Positions 8,620-18,151 of a stretch of DNA of 64,000 nt are shown here, in pieces. The notes beneath the pieces are model-generated. The model saw nothing but the letters and a program-made list of their open reading frames with translations, did no database searches and had not been told where the DNA came from. This DNA is from an uncultured Lachnospiraceae bacterium (lineage in GTDB: Bacteria; Bacillota; Clostridia; Lachnospirales; Lachnospiraceae), in assembly GCA_947173495.1 (NCBI GenBank), contig CAMWFQ010000004.1, forward strand, positions 155,672-219,671, written 5' to 3'. Position 1 is the stretch's first letter; each line of letters starts with the position of its first letter. The translations under genes and the position numbers were made by a program.

Positions 8620-10008
8620 ATGGAAAAGACAATGGAAAAAATCGTAGCACTGGCGAAGGCCAGGGGATTTGTGTATCCGGGCTCTGAAATTTACGGAGGA
8701 CTGGCCAATTCCTGGGATTACGGAAATCTGGGCGTGGAATTAAAAAATAATGTAAAAAAAGCATGGTGGCAGAAATTTATCATGGAGAATCCTTACAATG
8801 TAGGAGTAGACTGCGCTATATTGATGAATCCTCAGACATGGGTAGCTTCAGGACATCTTGGAGGATTTTCTGATCCGCTTATGGACTGCAGAGAGTGTCA
8901 TGAACGTTTCCGGGCAGATAAACTGATCGAGGACTTTGCAGAAGAAAATCATTTGGAACTGGATGGCTCCATAGATGGATGGAGTCAGGAAAAAATGAAA
9001 AATTTCATTGCGGAACATAAGGTTCCCTGCCCCTCCTGCGGCAAACATAATTTTACGGATATCCGCCAGTTTAATCTGATGTTTAAGACCTTTCAGGGAG
9101 TTACCGAGGATGCCAAAAATACGGTTTACTTAAGACCTGAAACGGCTCAGGGCATCTTTGTTAATTTCAAAAACGTACAGAGAACTTCGCGCAGGAAGAT
9201 TCCTTTTGGAATCGGACAGATTGGGAAATCCTTCCGGAATGAGATTACCCCCGGAAATTTTATCTTCCGTATCAGGGAATTTGAGCAGATGGAACTGGAA
9301 TTTTTCTGTGAGCCGGATACGGATCTGGAGTGGTTTGCATACTGGAAGCAGTTCTGTATTGACTGGCTTAAGAACCTGGGCATAAAAGAAGACGAGATGC
9401 GGGTTCGCGATCATGACAAGGAGGAGCTGTCTTTCTATTCCAAAGCCACTACCGATATAGAGTTTCTGTTCCCCTTCGGATGGGGCGAGCTCTGGGGGAT
9501 TGCGGACAGGACGGACTATGACCTGACGCAGCATCAGAACACCTCCGGCGAGGACTTAAGCTACTTTGATGATCAGAAAAATACCAGATATATCCCTTAT
9601 GTGATTGAGCCGTCTCTTGGCGCGGACAGAGTGCTGCTTGCGTTTTTGTGTTCGGCTTACGACGAGGAGGAGCTTGAGGGCGGCGACATGCGTACGGTAC
9701 TGCATTTCCATCCGGCCCTGGCACCGGTGAAGATAGGCGTGCTTCCCCTTTCAAAGAAGCTGGGAGAGGGAGCGGAAAAGATTTATGCCCGGCTTTCAAA
9801 GAAATACAACTGTGAATATGACGACAGAGGTAATATCGGCAAGAGATACCGCCGTCAGGACGAGATCGGGACGCCGTTCTGCGTGACCTATGATTTTGAT
9901 TCGGAGACAGATGGATGCGTGACGGTAAGATTCAGAGATTCCATGGAACAGGAAAGAGTGGCGATAGCGGATCTGGACGCTTATTTTGCAGAAAAAATGG
10001 CATTTTGA
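8620..10008 (+). CDS. glyS: Glycyl-tRNA synthetase, dimeric type
   Basis: Charges tRNA-Gly. At 462 residues it matches the single-subunit class II enzyme, not the alpha/beta form. Class II motifs are present: motif 2 near [20 protein letters not shown] and motif 3 near [12 protein letters not shown]. The C-terminal anticodon-binding domain contains [20 protein letters not shown] 8620 follows AAAGGG by 9 bases; an earlier ATG at 8596 lacks a site. No T-box leader is seen. alaS follows 15 bases later. Confidence 0.96.
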   Translation: MEKTMEKIVALAKARGFVYPGSEIYGGLANSWDYGNLGVELKNNVKKAWWQKFIMENPYNVGVDCAILMNPQTWVASGHLGGFSDPLMDCRECHERFRADKLIEDFAEENHLELDGSIDGWSQEKMKNFIAEHKVPCPSCGKHNFTDIRQFNLMFKTFQGVTEDAKNTVYLRPETAQGIFVNFKNVQRTSRRKIPFGIGQIGKSFRNEITPGNFIFRIREFEQMELEFFCEPDTDLEWFAYWKQFCIDWLKNLGIKEDEMRVRDHDKEELSFYSKATTDIEFLFPFGWGELWGIADRTDYDLTQHQNTSGEDLSYFDDQKNTRYIPYVIEPSLGADRVLLAFLCSAYDEEELEGGDMRTVLHFHPALAPVKIGVLPLSKKLGEGAEKIYARLSKKYNCEYDDRGNIGKRYRRQDEIGTPFCVTYDFDSETDGCVTVRFRDSMEQERVAIADLDAYFAEKMAF

Positions 10009-10023
10009 ATGCGGAGGAAACAA

Positions 10024-12666
10024 ATGAAATCATACGGGGTAAATGAACTGCGCAGAATGTTTTTGGAGTTTTTTGAGGGTAAGGGACATCTTGCAATGAA
10101 GAGCTTTTCCCTTGTGCCTCATAATGACAACAGCCTTCTGCTGATTAATTCGGGTATGGCGCCCTTAAAGCCTTATTTTACGGGACAGGAGATTCCGCCC
10201 AGAAGACGGGTTACGACCTGTCAGAAGTGTATCCGTACCGGCGATATTGAGAATATTGGCAAGACTGCACGACACGGCACATTTTTTGAAATGCTGGGCA
10301 ACTTTTCATTTGGCGACTATTTCAAACGGGAGGCTATTTCCTGGACATGGGAATTTTTGACGGATGTGGTGGGACTGGATCCAGAGAGGCTATACCCTTC
10401 TGTCTATCTGGAAGATGACGAGGCGTTTGATATCTGGAATAAAGAAATCGGAGTTCCGGCGGAGAAGATTTTCCGTTTCGGTAAGGAAGATAATTTCTGG
10501 GAGCATGGGGCGGGCCCGTGCGGCCCCTGTTCGGAGGTTTATTACGACAGAGGCGAGAAGTACGGCTGTGGAAAACCCGGATGCACAGTGGGCTGTGACT
10601 GCGACAGATACATTGAAGTGTGGAACGATGTTTTCACCCAGTTTGATAACGATGGAAAAGGGAACTATACAGAGCTGGAGCAGAAAAATATCGATACCGG
10701 CATGGGACTGGAGCGGCTTGCCGCAGTGGTGCAGGATGTGGATTCCATCTTTGATGTGGATACGATCTGTGCGCTAAGGAGCAGGGTCAGCGAGATATCC
10801 GGCAAGGAATATAAAAAGGAGTACAAATGGGATGTTTCCATCCGTATTGTGACGGACCATATCCGTTCGGCTACCTTTATGATTTCGGATGGTATTATGC
10901 CGGCCAATGAAGGCAGAGGCTATGTGCTGCGGAGAATTATCCGGCGGGCGGCGCGGCATGGGAGGCTTCTCGGAATAGAGGGTACCTTCCTTGCAGATCT
11001 GAGCAATACGGTGATTGAAGGAAGCAGGGATGGTTATCCGGAGCTGGAAGAGAAAAAGGATTTTATTTTTAATGTGCTCACGCAGGAAGAAAATAAATTT
11101 AATAAGACCATCGATCAGGGACTGAGTATCTTAAGTGAACTGGAAGAAGAGATTTTAAAAGGCGGTAAAGACACGCTGGATGGGGCGGATGCCTTCAAAC
11201 TCTACGACACCTATGGATTTCCTCTTGATCTTACAGTGGAGATTCTGGAGGAAAAGGGACTTAAGGTGGACGAGGAAGGCTTTAAGGCTGCCATGCAGGA
11301 GCAGAAGGAGAAAGCCAGGGCGGCCCGTAAGGTGACGAACTATATGGGAGCGGATGTGACGGTCTATGAATCCATAGATCCGGCCATCACAACGGAATTT
11401 GTAGGCTATGATCATCTGACGCATGATTCCCGTATTCTGGTGCTTACCACAGAGGATGAGCTGGCAGAGGCGCTGACAGACGGGGAAGCGGGGACCGTCA
11501 TCGTGGAAGAGACTCCTTTTTACGCCACTATGGGCGGTCAGTGTGCCGATACCGGAATGATCGTCTGCTCTGATGGCGAATTTCAGGTGGAGGATACCAT
11601 TAAGCTTCTGGGAGGCAAAGTCGGACATATCGGAAGAGTGGTAAAAGGTATGCTGAAGGTGGGGGATCAGGTTACTCTGCAGGTCAATAAAGAGAACAGA
11701 GAAAACACCTGTAAAAATCACAGTGCAACCCATCTTCTCCAGAAGGCTCTGCGGGAAGTTCTGGGGACCCATGTAGAGCAGGCAGGCTCCTTTGTAAACG
11801 GGGACAGGCTGAGATTTGACTTCAGTCATTTTTCAGCAATGACCAGGGAAGAGATCAGTGAGGTTGAAAGGATCGTCAATGAAAAAATTGCACAGTCTCT
11901 TGCGGTGGAGACGAAAGTGATGAGTCTTGAGGAGGCCAGAAAGACGGGAGCCATGGCGCTTTTCGGAGAGAAATATGGAGAATCCGTGCGGGTGGTGCAA
12001 ATGGGCGATTTCTCTACGGAGCTTTGCGGAGGAACCCATGTAAAAAATACGTCAGCCATTACAATGTTCAAGATTATTTCTGAAAATGGAATAGCGGCCA
12101 ATGTACGCAGAATAGAGGCGCTTACAGGAGAAGGCGTGCTGAATTATTATGCTTCAGCAGAAGAGAAACTTCATCAGGCGGCTGCGCTCTTAAAAACCAC
12201 GCCTCAGGAACTGACGGGAAAGCTGGAGCATCTTCTTGCCGAGATGAAAGCGCTTCAGAGTGAAAATGAATCCTTAAAGAGCAAAGCTGCCAGACAGGCG
12301 CTGGGAGACGTGTCCGATCAGGTAAGAGAGATCAAGGGTGTAAAACTTCTGGCCGCCAGAGTTTCAGGCGTAGATATGAACGGGCTGCGGGATCTGGGCG
12401 ATCAGTTGAAGGCAAAGATTGGGGAAGGTGTAATCGTACTGATCTCAGACAAAGAAGGAAAGGTAAATATCGTTACCATGGCCACAGAGGAGGCCATGAA
12501 AAAAGGCGCTCATGCAGGTAATCTGATTAAGGGAATTGCAAAGCTTGTGGGCGGCGGCGGCGGCGGGCGCCCGGCAATGGCGCAGGCCGGCGGCAAAAAT
12601 CCGGAAGGGATTGACGAAGCAGTGCAGGAGGCTGCAAAGGTTCTCGAAACACAGCTGAAAGCATAG
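10024..12666 (+). CDS. alaS: Alanyl-tRNA synthetase
   Basis: Charges tRNA-Ala. Standard length (880 residues). The class II core is N-terminal (RTGDIENIGKTARH), with WNDVF and the motif 3 region MGLERLA. The editing domain carries the zinc ligands HSATH and CGGTH. The C-terminal DHHA1 domain ends in a Gly-rich loop (GGGGGGRP). ATG 10024 is preferred because GGAGG lies 7 bases upstream. Confidence 0.97.
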   Translation: MKSYGVNELRRMFLEFFEGKGHLAMKSFSLVPHNDNSLLLINSGMAPLKPYFTGQEIPPRRRVTTCQKCIRTGDIENIGKTARHGTFFEMLGNFSFGDYFKREAISWTWEFLTDVVGLDPERLYPSVYLEDDEAFDIWNKEIGVPAEKIFRFGKEDNFWEHGAGPCGPCSEVYYDRGEKYGCGKPGCTVGCDCDRYIEVWNDVFTQFDNDGKGNYTELEQKNIDTGMGLERLAAVVQDVDSIFDVDTICALRSRVSEISGKEYKKEYKWDVSIRIVTDHIRSATFMISDGIMPANEGRGYVLRRIIRRAARHGRLLGIEGTFLADLSNTVIEGSRDGYPELEEKKDFIFNVLTQEENKFNKTIDQGLSILSELEEEILKGGKDTLDGADAFKLYDTYGFPLDLTVEILEEKGLKVDEEGFKAAMQEQKEKARAARKVTNYMGADVTVYESIDPAITTEFVGYDHLTHDSRILVLTTEDELAEALTDGEAGTVIVEETPFYATMGGQCADTGMIVCSDGEFQVEDTIKLLGGKVGHIGRVVKGMLKVGDQVTLQVNKENRENTCKNHSATHLLQKALREVLGTHVEQAGSFVNGDRLRFDFSHFSAMTREEISEVERIVNEKIAQSLAVETKVMSLEEARKTGAMALFGEKYGESVRVVQMGDFSTELCGGTHVKNTSAITMFKIISENGIAANVRRIEALTGEGVLNYYASAEEKLHQAAALLKTTPQELTGKLEHLLAEMKALQSENESLKSKAARQALGDVSDQVREIKGVKLLAARVSGVDMNGLRDLGDQLKAKIGEGVIVLISDKEGKVNIVTMATEEAMKKGAHAGNLIKGIAKLVGGGGGGRPAMAQAGGKNPEGIDEAVQEAAKVLETQLKA

Positions 12667-12697
12667 AAAAGTTTTTGACAAGTTTTATGATTAGACA

Positions 12698-12725
12698 TTG
12701 ACGGAGAGGAATTTTGTGGTATAAT
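12698..12725 (+). promoter_or_regulatory. Promoter of rpsU (TTGACG-16-TATAAT)
   Basis: A -35 TTGACG (12698-12703) and a perfect -10 TATAAT (12720-12725) with a 16-base spacer lie 80 bases before rpsU. This gives the ribosomal protein gene its own transcript. Confidence 0.75.
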
Positions 12726-12805
12726 GATAGGTGTGTATATGGCACATAATAAAAATCCAATCAGTCAATGCTGCAGGGAGGACTGAAGGGAGGGCAGGGT
12801 GTAGG

Positions 12806-12982
12806 ATGTCAAACGTAATCGTTAAAGAAAACGAAAGTTTAGATAGCGCTTTACGCCGCTTCAAAAGAAGCTGCGCAAAAGCCGGTATTCAACAGGAAAT
12901 TCGTAAAAGAGAACATTACGAGAAGCCTAGCGTTAGGCGCAAAAAGAAATCTGAAGCGGCTAGAAAACGCAAATATAACTAA
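12806..12982 (+). CDS. rpsU: Ribosomal protein bS21
   Basis: A 58-residue basic protein of the 30S subunit with the family sequence [16 protein letters not shown] and a Lys/Arg-rich tail ([15 protein letters not shown]). A GGGAGGG site lies about 11 bases before the ATG, somewhat far, and earlier in-frame ATGs are not supported. It is a single-gene unit between its own promoter and a terminator. Confidence 0.97.
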   Translation: MSNVIVKENESLDSALRRFKRSCAKAGIQQEIRKREHYEKPSVRRKKKSEAARKRKYN

Positions 12983-12998
12983 GTATAGTGTATACTGT

Positions 12999-13027
12999 AA
13001 AGTCCTTGATTATTCAAGGACTTTATT
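12999..13027 (+). terminator. Intrinsic terminator of rpsU
   Basis: AAAGTCCTTGA pairs perfectly with TCAAGGACTTT around a short loop, followed by ATTA. Near-symmetric, so it may work both ways. Confidence 0.75.
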
Positions 13028-13085
13028 ACATCATGGAAAGACTTTAGATTTTCTTAGGAATTAGGGAAAGAAAGGACTGAATGAT

Positions 13086-13679
13086 ATGTGGGCGAGAGAA
13101 ATGTTTGATACGGATGTGTATCATTTGATCGCAGCATTTATTATTTACAGCATTTTGGGGTGGACGGTTGAATCAATTTATATGTCATTGTGCAACAGGA
13201 GGCTGACCAACCGGGGGTTTGGAAGAGGCCCTTTCTGCCCCATTTACGGGTTTGGCGGGGTGATAGGATATCTTCTTCTTCGTCCTCTGGGCGGAAGTCT
13301 TATAAGACTTTACCTGGCGGGTGCGCTGGTTGCAACCCTCTTTGAGTATCTGGTGGGCAGACTGATGCTGAAGCTGTTTGGAGAAGTATGGTGGGACTAT
13401 AATGAAAAGCCCTTGAATTATCAGGGGATTATTTGTCTGGAAAGTACGATTGCCTGGGGATTTTATGCGATTATTATCGTGACATTTCTTCACGGCAGGA
13501 TTCTTGGTCTGGTAGACAGATATGACAGGGTGTGGGGAATCAGATGCTGTAAGCTGGTGATTGCGCTGGTTACAGTAGATTATCTGCTCAGACTGATGAA
13601 AATATTTAATATCAGTCTGAAGCAGCAGAAGGAGAGACTGACAGACGCGTACCGTTCTTTCAGAACAAGATGGTATTAA
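13086..13679 (+). CDS. CmpB/DUF1113-type membrane protein
   Basis: A protein of 197 residues with four or five hydrophobic helices. It matches the family usually called 'putative ABC transporter permease' (PF06541). Recognisable parts are the N-terminal helix LIAAFIIYSILGWTVESIY, the Gly/Pro-rich loop GFGRGPFCPIYGFGG and LFEYLVGRLMLKLFG with WWDY after it. No ATPase partner is adjacent, and the transporter name is not proven for the family. AAAGGA lies upstream of the ATG. Confidence 0.8.
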   Translation: MWAREMFDTDVYHLIAAFIIYSILGWTVESIYMSLCNRRLTNRGFGRGPFCPIYGFGGVIGYLLLRPLGGSLIRLYLAGALVATLFEYLVGRLMLKLFGEVWWDYNEKPLNYQGIICLESTIAWGFYAIIIVTFLHGRILGLVDRYDRVWGIRCCKLVIALVTVDYLLRLMKIFNISLKQQKERLTDAYRSFRTRWY

Positions 13680-13752
13680 ATTTGGTACTTGCATTTTAAA
13701 ATCGAATAAAACATATCCATAGTAGTAGAATACATAAGGGGAGAGAAATATT

Positions 13753-14919
13753 GTGAACAAATACTTTAAAGTTACCCTGTGCTATGTGATATGTTTTATT
13801 TTTTTGCTGATGATGCCCATGAAGGCTCTGGCAGTGCCGGCCATTGAAGCTCCTTCCTACATATTGATGGAAGCCTCTACGGGACAGATCATCTGTGAAC
13901 AGAATGCGGAAGAGAGACGCAGCCCTGCCAGTATTACGAAAATCATGACGCTTCTGGTGATATTTGATCATCTTGGTATGGGAAGAGTGAAGCTGGACAG
14001 TGAAGTGATGACCAGCGCCTATGCAAAATCTATGGGGGGATCCCAGGTTTTTCTGGAGGAGGGAGAGGTTCAGAGCCTGGAAACCATCATCAAATGTATT
14101 GCTGTAGCGTCCGGCAATGATGCCAGTGTGGCTGCAGCAGAATTTATTGCCGGAAGTGAGCAGGAGTTTGTGAATCTGATGAATCAGAGAGCAAAGGATA
14201 TGGGGCTTGCCAATACTCATTTCGAGGATTGCTGCGGACTGAGTGATTCTGACAATCACTACACTTCGGCAAAGGATGTGGCAAAAATGTCCCGGGAGTT
14301 GATCACAAAGTACCCTCAGATTCTGGATTATACAAAGATATGGATGGAGGATATCGTACATGAGACCAGCCAGGGAAGCAGTTCCTTTACCCTGTCAAGT
14401 ACCAACAAGCTGTTAAAGATGTATGAATGGACCACAGGACTCAAAACAGGATCAACCAGTAAGGCGCTGTACTGCCTGTCCGCTACGGCAAACAGAGATA
14501 ATATTGACATGATTGCTGTGGTGATGGGATCACCCTCAAATAAGACACGGTTTCAGGATGCAATGGCGCTGCTGAACTATGGATACAGTGTCAGCGCGCT
14601 TTATGAGGACCTCAATGAGGAGAAACTGCCTGCTGTTCCTGTAAAGGGAGGGGTGCAGGATGAAGCGGCGCTGATTTACCAGGGGCCCTTCCATTATCTG
14701 GACATAGAAGGCAGCGATCTGAACAGTATAGAAAAGACCATTTCTCTGCCGCCGCTGATCGAGGCCCCTGTACAGAGAGGGGATGCAGTAGGAGAGGCGG
14801 TGTATAAACTGAACGGACAGAGGATCGGAAGCGTATCTATTCTGTCGGATGTAACGATCGAAAAAGCAGGATATAAGGATTATCTGATAAAAGTCTGGAA
14901 ACTGTTTTGCAGTTTGTAA
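13753..14919 (+). CDS. D-alanyl-D-alanine carboxypeptidase (S11 family)
   Basis: Trims the terminal D-Ala from peptidoglycan stem peptides outside the cell. It has a signal peptide (about 25 residues ending KALA) and all penicillin-binding motifs: SxxK as SITK, SxN as SGN and KTG within GLKTGSTSKA. A C-terminal beta domain and a hydrophobic end (LIKVWKLFCSL) suggest membrane attachment. The start is GTG behind GGGGAGAG. A related minus-strand paralogue lies at 18152-19450. Confidence 0.92.
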   Translation: MNKYFKVTLCYVICFIFLLMMPMKALAVPAIEAPSYILMEASTGQIICEQNAEERRSPASITKIMTLLVIFDHLGMGRVKLDSEVMTSAYAKSMGGSQVFLEEGEVQSLETIIKCIAVASGNDASVAAAEFIAGSEQEFVNLMNQRAKDMGLANTHFEDCCGLSDSDNHYTSAKDVAKMSRELITKYPQILDYTKIWMEDIVHETSQGSSSFTLSSTNKLLKMYEWTTGLKTGSTSKALYCLSATANRDNIDMIAVVMGSPSNKTRFQDAMALLNYGYSVSALYEDLNEEKLPAVPVKGGVQDEAALIYQGPFHYLDIEGSDLNSIEKTISLPPLIEAPVQRGDAVGEAVYKLNGQRIGSVSILSDVTIEKAGYKDYLIKVWKLFCSL

Positions 14920-14985
14920 AAATTGTGGTAGGATATCAGAAACAGGAAGATACTACAGTCAGAAACAGGAAGGAATCATTCATTG

Positions 14986-15825
14986 ATGATATTCATGGGT
15001 TTGCTGGGGCTTATGACTTTTTTTCTGGCAGTGATGGCAGCAGACTGCAATCGCTTTGTGATAAGAACCTACAGCTTAAAAATACAGAAGTTAAAAGGAA
15101 AGAGAAGGCTTCTTCTCCTGTCGGATCTGCATAATAAATCTTTCGGGAAGAAAAACCAAAGGCTTCTTGATGCTATCCGGCAGATTGACCCGGATATGAT
15201 CCTGATAGCCGGAGATATGTATACTTCTCAGAAGAACGGCGATACAACTGTTGCGGGGGAGCTGGTCTGCTCCCTTGCAGAGCAGTATCCGGTTTATTAC
15301 GGAAATGGCAATCATGAGGATAAGACCAGAAGATGTCCAGATCTGTTTGGCTCCATGTATGAGGATTTTGTCCGGCGGATCAAGGGAGCGGGAGTCAGAC
15401 ATCTGGTAAACGAGAAGGTATGCATTCCGGAGCTTAACATGGATATTTACGGACTGGAGATCAGCCGCAGGTATTATGGGAAGTTTAACTATGTCCAAAT
15501 GGACGAATCTTATCTTGAAAGCCTTTTAGGAAAACCTTCTTCTTCCAGAGTCAATGTTCTGATCGCTCATAATCCGGATTACTTTGAAGCCTATGCCGGG
15601 TGGGGGGCGGATCTTGTTGTGTCCGGACATGTGCATGGCGGGCTTATGAGGCTGCCTGTGCTGGGAGGCGTGATTTCTCCGGCATTGCGGCTCTTTCCCA
15701 AATATGACGGCGGGGAATTTCATCAGGGAAATGCGGCGCTGATCCTGGGACGCGGTCTGGGAACACATACCCTTCCCATACGGATTTTTAATCCGGGAGA
15801 GCTTGTAGTCATAGAGATCAACTGA
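14986..15825 (+). CDS. Membrane-anchored metallophosphoesterase
   Basis: A calcineurin-like phosphoesterase of about 280 residues with an N-terminal membrane segment (MGLLGLMTFFLAVMA). Metal-binding motifs in order are SDLHN, GDMYT, GNGNHE and SGHVHGG. It resembles YaeI/YkuE-type enzymes, whose substrates in this group are unsure. An in-frame TTG at 14983 is an alternative start. A hairpin follows. Confidence 0.85.
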   Translation: MIFMGLLGLMTFFLAVMAADCNRFVIRTYSLKIQKLKGKRRLLLLSDLHNKSFGKKNQRLLDAIRQIDPDMILIAGDMYTSQKNGDTTVAGELVCSLAEQYPVYYGNGNHEDKTRRCPDLFGSMYEDFVRRIKGAGVRHLVNEKVCIPELNMDIYGLEISRRYYGKFNYVQMDESYLESLLGKPSSSRVNVLIAHNPDYFEAYAGWGADLVVSGHVHGGLMRLPVLGGVISPALRLFPKYDGGEFHQGNAALILGRGLGTHTLPIRIFNPGELVVIEIN

Positions 15826-15827
15826 CT

Positions 15828-15868
15828 GGTAACAGTTCAGCCTTGCTGAATAGTTACCGTTACTGTTT
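15828..15868 (+). terminator. Hairpin after the phosphoesterase gene
   Basis: GGTAAC (15828-15833) pairs with GTTACC (15853-15858), and TTCAGC pairs with GCTGAA inside. The tail has only scattered T (GTTACTGTTTC), so it is a moderate terminator. Confidence 0.5.
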
Positions 15869-15886
15869 CAGAAAGGTTTTCTGAAG

Positions 15887-15915
15887 TTGACTGCCGGGCG
15901 GATTCGTGATAGAAT
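15887..15915 (+). promoter_or_regulatory. Promoter of deoC (TTGACT-17-TAGAAT)
   Basis: TTGACT (15887-15892) and TAGAAT (15910-15915) are spaced by 17 bases, with TGA just before the -10. It sits 44 bases before the deoC ATG. Confidence 0.75.
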
Positions 15916-15958
15916 CGTTGGCGGTCGCTGATATTCTGGCATGGGAGTGAAGGAAAGA

Positions 15959-16597
15959 ATGAATACGAAATTATTTGATCATACGATTTTAAAGGCGGAC
16001 GCCACAGAAAATGCAGTGAAGAAGATCTGTGACGAAGCGAAAGAATACGGGTTTATGTCAGTCTGTGTCAATGGCTTTTACACGGCCTTTGCGGCACGGC
16101 AGCTTGCGGGGACGGATGTGAAGGTATGTACAGTGGTAGGGTTTCCCTTAGGGCAAATGACCACACGGGCGAAGGCGGCGGAGGCTTCTTTTGCCGTGGA
16201 GGATGGAGCGGAAGAAATCGATATGGTGATCAATGTGGGTGCCCTTAAGGACAGGCAGTACGAAACGGTTCTCGAGGACATCAGAGAGGTAAAAAAAGCA
16301 TGTGGAAATGCGCTTCTGAAGGTGATCATTGAGTGCTGTCTTCTGACGGATGAAGAAAAGGTAAAGGCATGCGAGCTGGCGCAGAGTGCCGGAGCGGATT
16401 TTGTCAAAACGTCCACGGGATTTTCCACAGGAGGCGCAAGAGCAGAGGATGTGGCGCTGATGCGTAAAGCGGTGGGAACACAAATGGGGGTGAAAGCCTC
16501 CGGAGGTATCAGGGACAGAGAAAGCGCAGAGAAAATGCTGGCGGCCGGCGCAGACCGCCTGGGAACAAGCGCTACCGTAACGATCTGCGGACAGTAA
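15959..16597 (+). CDS. deoC: Deoxyribose-phosphate aldolase
   Basis: Cleaves 2-deoxyribose 5-phosphate to glyceraldehyde 3-phosphate and acetaldehyde in deoxynucleoside use. At 212 residues it is typical. The Schiff-base lysine lies in DFVKTSTGF, the helper lysine in LLKVIIE, and the phosphate loop is [11 protein letters not shown] 15959, with AGGAAAG directly upstream, is preferred over ATG 15941. No other deo genes are nearby. Confidence 0.95.
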   Translation: MNTKLFDHTILKADATENAVKKICDEAKEYGFMSVCVNGFYTAFAARQLAGTDVKVCTVVGFPLGQMTTRAKAAEASFAVEDGAEEIDMVINVGALKDRQYETVLEDIREVKKACGNALLKVIIECCLLTDEEKVKACELAQSAGADFVKTSTGFSTGGARAEDVALMRKAVGTQMGVKASGGIRDRESAEKMLAAGADRLGTSATVTICGQ

Positions 16598-16633
16598 ACC
16601 TCCATCATGTTCAGCCTGCCGCTTTGGCGGGAC

Positions 16634-16673
16634 GCATGGTCATCCATGCTATGAAAGTCTTTGACTTTCATAG
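16634..16673. other. Consecutive hairpins between deoC and scpA
   Basis: GCATGG-TCAT-CCATGC is followed by CTATGAAAGTC (16649-16659) pairing with GACTTTCATAG (16663-16673). No T-run follows, so it is a weak terminator or a processing or leader structure for scpA. Confidence 0.4.
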
Positions 16674-16714
16674 TAAGCCAAAAAAGGAAGCGGGAAAAGG
16701 AAGGAGCCGGAGAA

Positions 16715-17458
16715 ATGGCAATTTCGGTAAAACTGCAGGCGTTTGAAGGTCCTCTTGATCTGCTCCTGCATTTAATAGAAAAAAATAAAGTGGATATTTA
16801 TGATATTCCAATCGTGGAGATTACGGCTCAGTATCTGGAATACATTAAAGATATGGAAACAGAAGATATGAATGTGATGAGCGAATTTCTGGTCATGGCA
16901 GCTACACTTCTGGAGATCAAATGCCGTATGCTTCTTCCTAGGGAAGTCAACGATGAGGGAGAAGAAGTTGACCCCAGAGCAGAGCTTGTGCAAAAGCTGC
17001 TGGAATACAAAATGTATAAGTATATGTCCTATGAGCTTAAGGACAGGCAGGTGGACGCAGGGAGAACGCTGTTTAAGGAGCGGACACTTCCCAAAGAAAT
17101 TGAGGATTATAAACCTCCCGTTAATATGAAAGAACTGCTGGGAGATGCAGATCTTGTCAGACTTAAGGAGCTGTTTCAGCTGGTGATCAAAAGGCAGGAG
17201 GACAAGATCGATCCTGTGAGGAGCACTTTCGGACAGATCGAGAAGGATGAGGTGGACATGGATGCAAAGACGCTTTATGTGGAGAAGTACCTCCATCTCA
17301 ACAGGACCTTCAGCTTCCGGCAGCTTCTGGAAAAACAGAAAAGCAAGATGGAGATCATAGTCACGTTTCTGGTGATCCTGGAAATGATGAAGATGGGGAG
17401 GATCTCCATCGTACAGGAAGATACCTTTGAGGATATCATTATAACATCGAACGAGTGA
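16715..17458 (+). CDS. scpA: Segregation and condensation protein A
   Basis: Kleisin subunit that bridges SMC heads with ScpB in chromosome condensation. The N-terminal family signature FEGPLDLLLHLIEKNKVDIY is present, as are the C-terminal winged-helix residues. The length of 247 residues is normal. ATG 16715 follows AAGGAG by 8 bases. scpB follows 15 bases later, the usual pairing. Confidence 0.95.
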   Translation: MAISVKLQAFEGPLDLLLHLIEKNKVDIYDIPIVEITAQYLEYIKDMETEDMNVMSEFLVMAATLLEIKCRMLLPREVNDEGEEVDPRAELVQKLLEYKMYKYMSYELKDRQVDAGRTLFKERTLPKEIEDYKPPVNMKELLGDADLVRLKELFQLVIKRQEDKIDPVRSTFGQIEKDEVDMDAKTLYVEKYLHLNRTFSFRQLLEKQKSKMEIIVTFLVILEMMKMGRISIVQEDTFEDIIITSNE

Positions 17459-17473
17459 TGGGAGGCGGAAAAT

Positions 17474-18043
17474 TTGGACAGGCAGAGAGCAAAAGCGGTA
17501 TTGGAGGCGGTTCTCTTTACTATGGGGGAAGCCGTGGAGGTGGAAAGACTGGCATCTGTCATCGAAGAGGAAAGAGAATGGACCAGAGAACTGCTTGTGG
17601 AAATGAAAGAAGAATATGAGTCCAGGGAATGCGGCGTCACGCTGATAGAGCTGGAGAATTCCTTTCAGATGTGTACCAAGGCGGAGATGTATGAATATCT
17701 GATCAAAATAGCCAAAACCCCCCGCAAATATGTGCTGACAGATACTCTGCTGGAGACCCTTTCCATCATTGCTTATAAACAGCCTGTAGCCAAAGCGGAG
17801 ATCGAGAAGATCCGGGGAGTGAGCTGCGATCATGCGGTGAACAGACTGGTAGAGTTCGGGCTTGTGGCGGAGGTGGGAAGGATGGACGCTCCGGGGCGTC
17901 CTCTTCTGTTTGGCACTACGGAGGAATTTCTCCGCAGTTTTGGGGTCAGATCGTTAGAGGAGCTGCCGGAGCTGTCAGCGGTTCAAATAGAGGAATTTAA
18001 GATCCAGGCGGAGCAGGAGGCAAGTGTGCAGCTTGATATATAG
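17474..18043 (+). CDS. scpB: Segregation and condensation protein B
   Basis: Partner of ScpA in the SMC complex. It has two winged-helix domains; the family stretch ETLSIIAYKQPVAKAEIEKIRG is clear. The start is TTG, with GGAGGCGG at 17461-17468. It is 189 residues long and meets the minus-strand carboxypeptidase gene tail to tail. Confidence 0.95.
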   Translation: MDRQRAKAVLEAVLFTMGEAVEVERLASVIEEEREWTRELLVEMKEEYESRECGVTLIELENSFQMCTKAEMYEYLIKIAKTPRKYVLTDTLLETLSIIAYKQPVAKAEIEKIRGVSCDHAVNRLVEFGLVAEVGRMDAPGRPLLFGTTEEFLRSFGVRSLEELPELSAVQIEEFKIQAEQEASVQLDI

Positions 18044-18151
18044 CACTGCATAGCGGATTCCCTGGCAGTTTCTCTGCACAGCTGTGCAACGCAGAGAGTA
18101 TCGAAGCTGCTTTTCGTGGCCAGAAAGAGCCTGCTGCGGGCAGCGTGCTGT

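Noticed and set aside
8594..8640. T-box riboswitch before glyS
   Set aside because: Only about 25 bases separate glyS from the preceding gene, with no room for a T-box; none was seen before alaS either.
16598..16714. Riboswitch before scpA
   Set aside because: There are hairpins but no known aptamer core, and scpA is not a usual riboswitch target.
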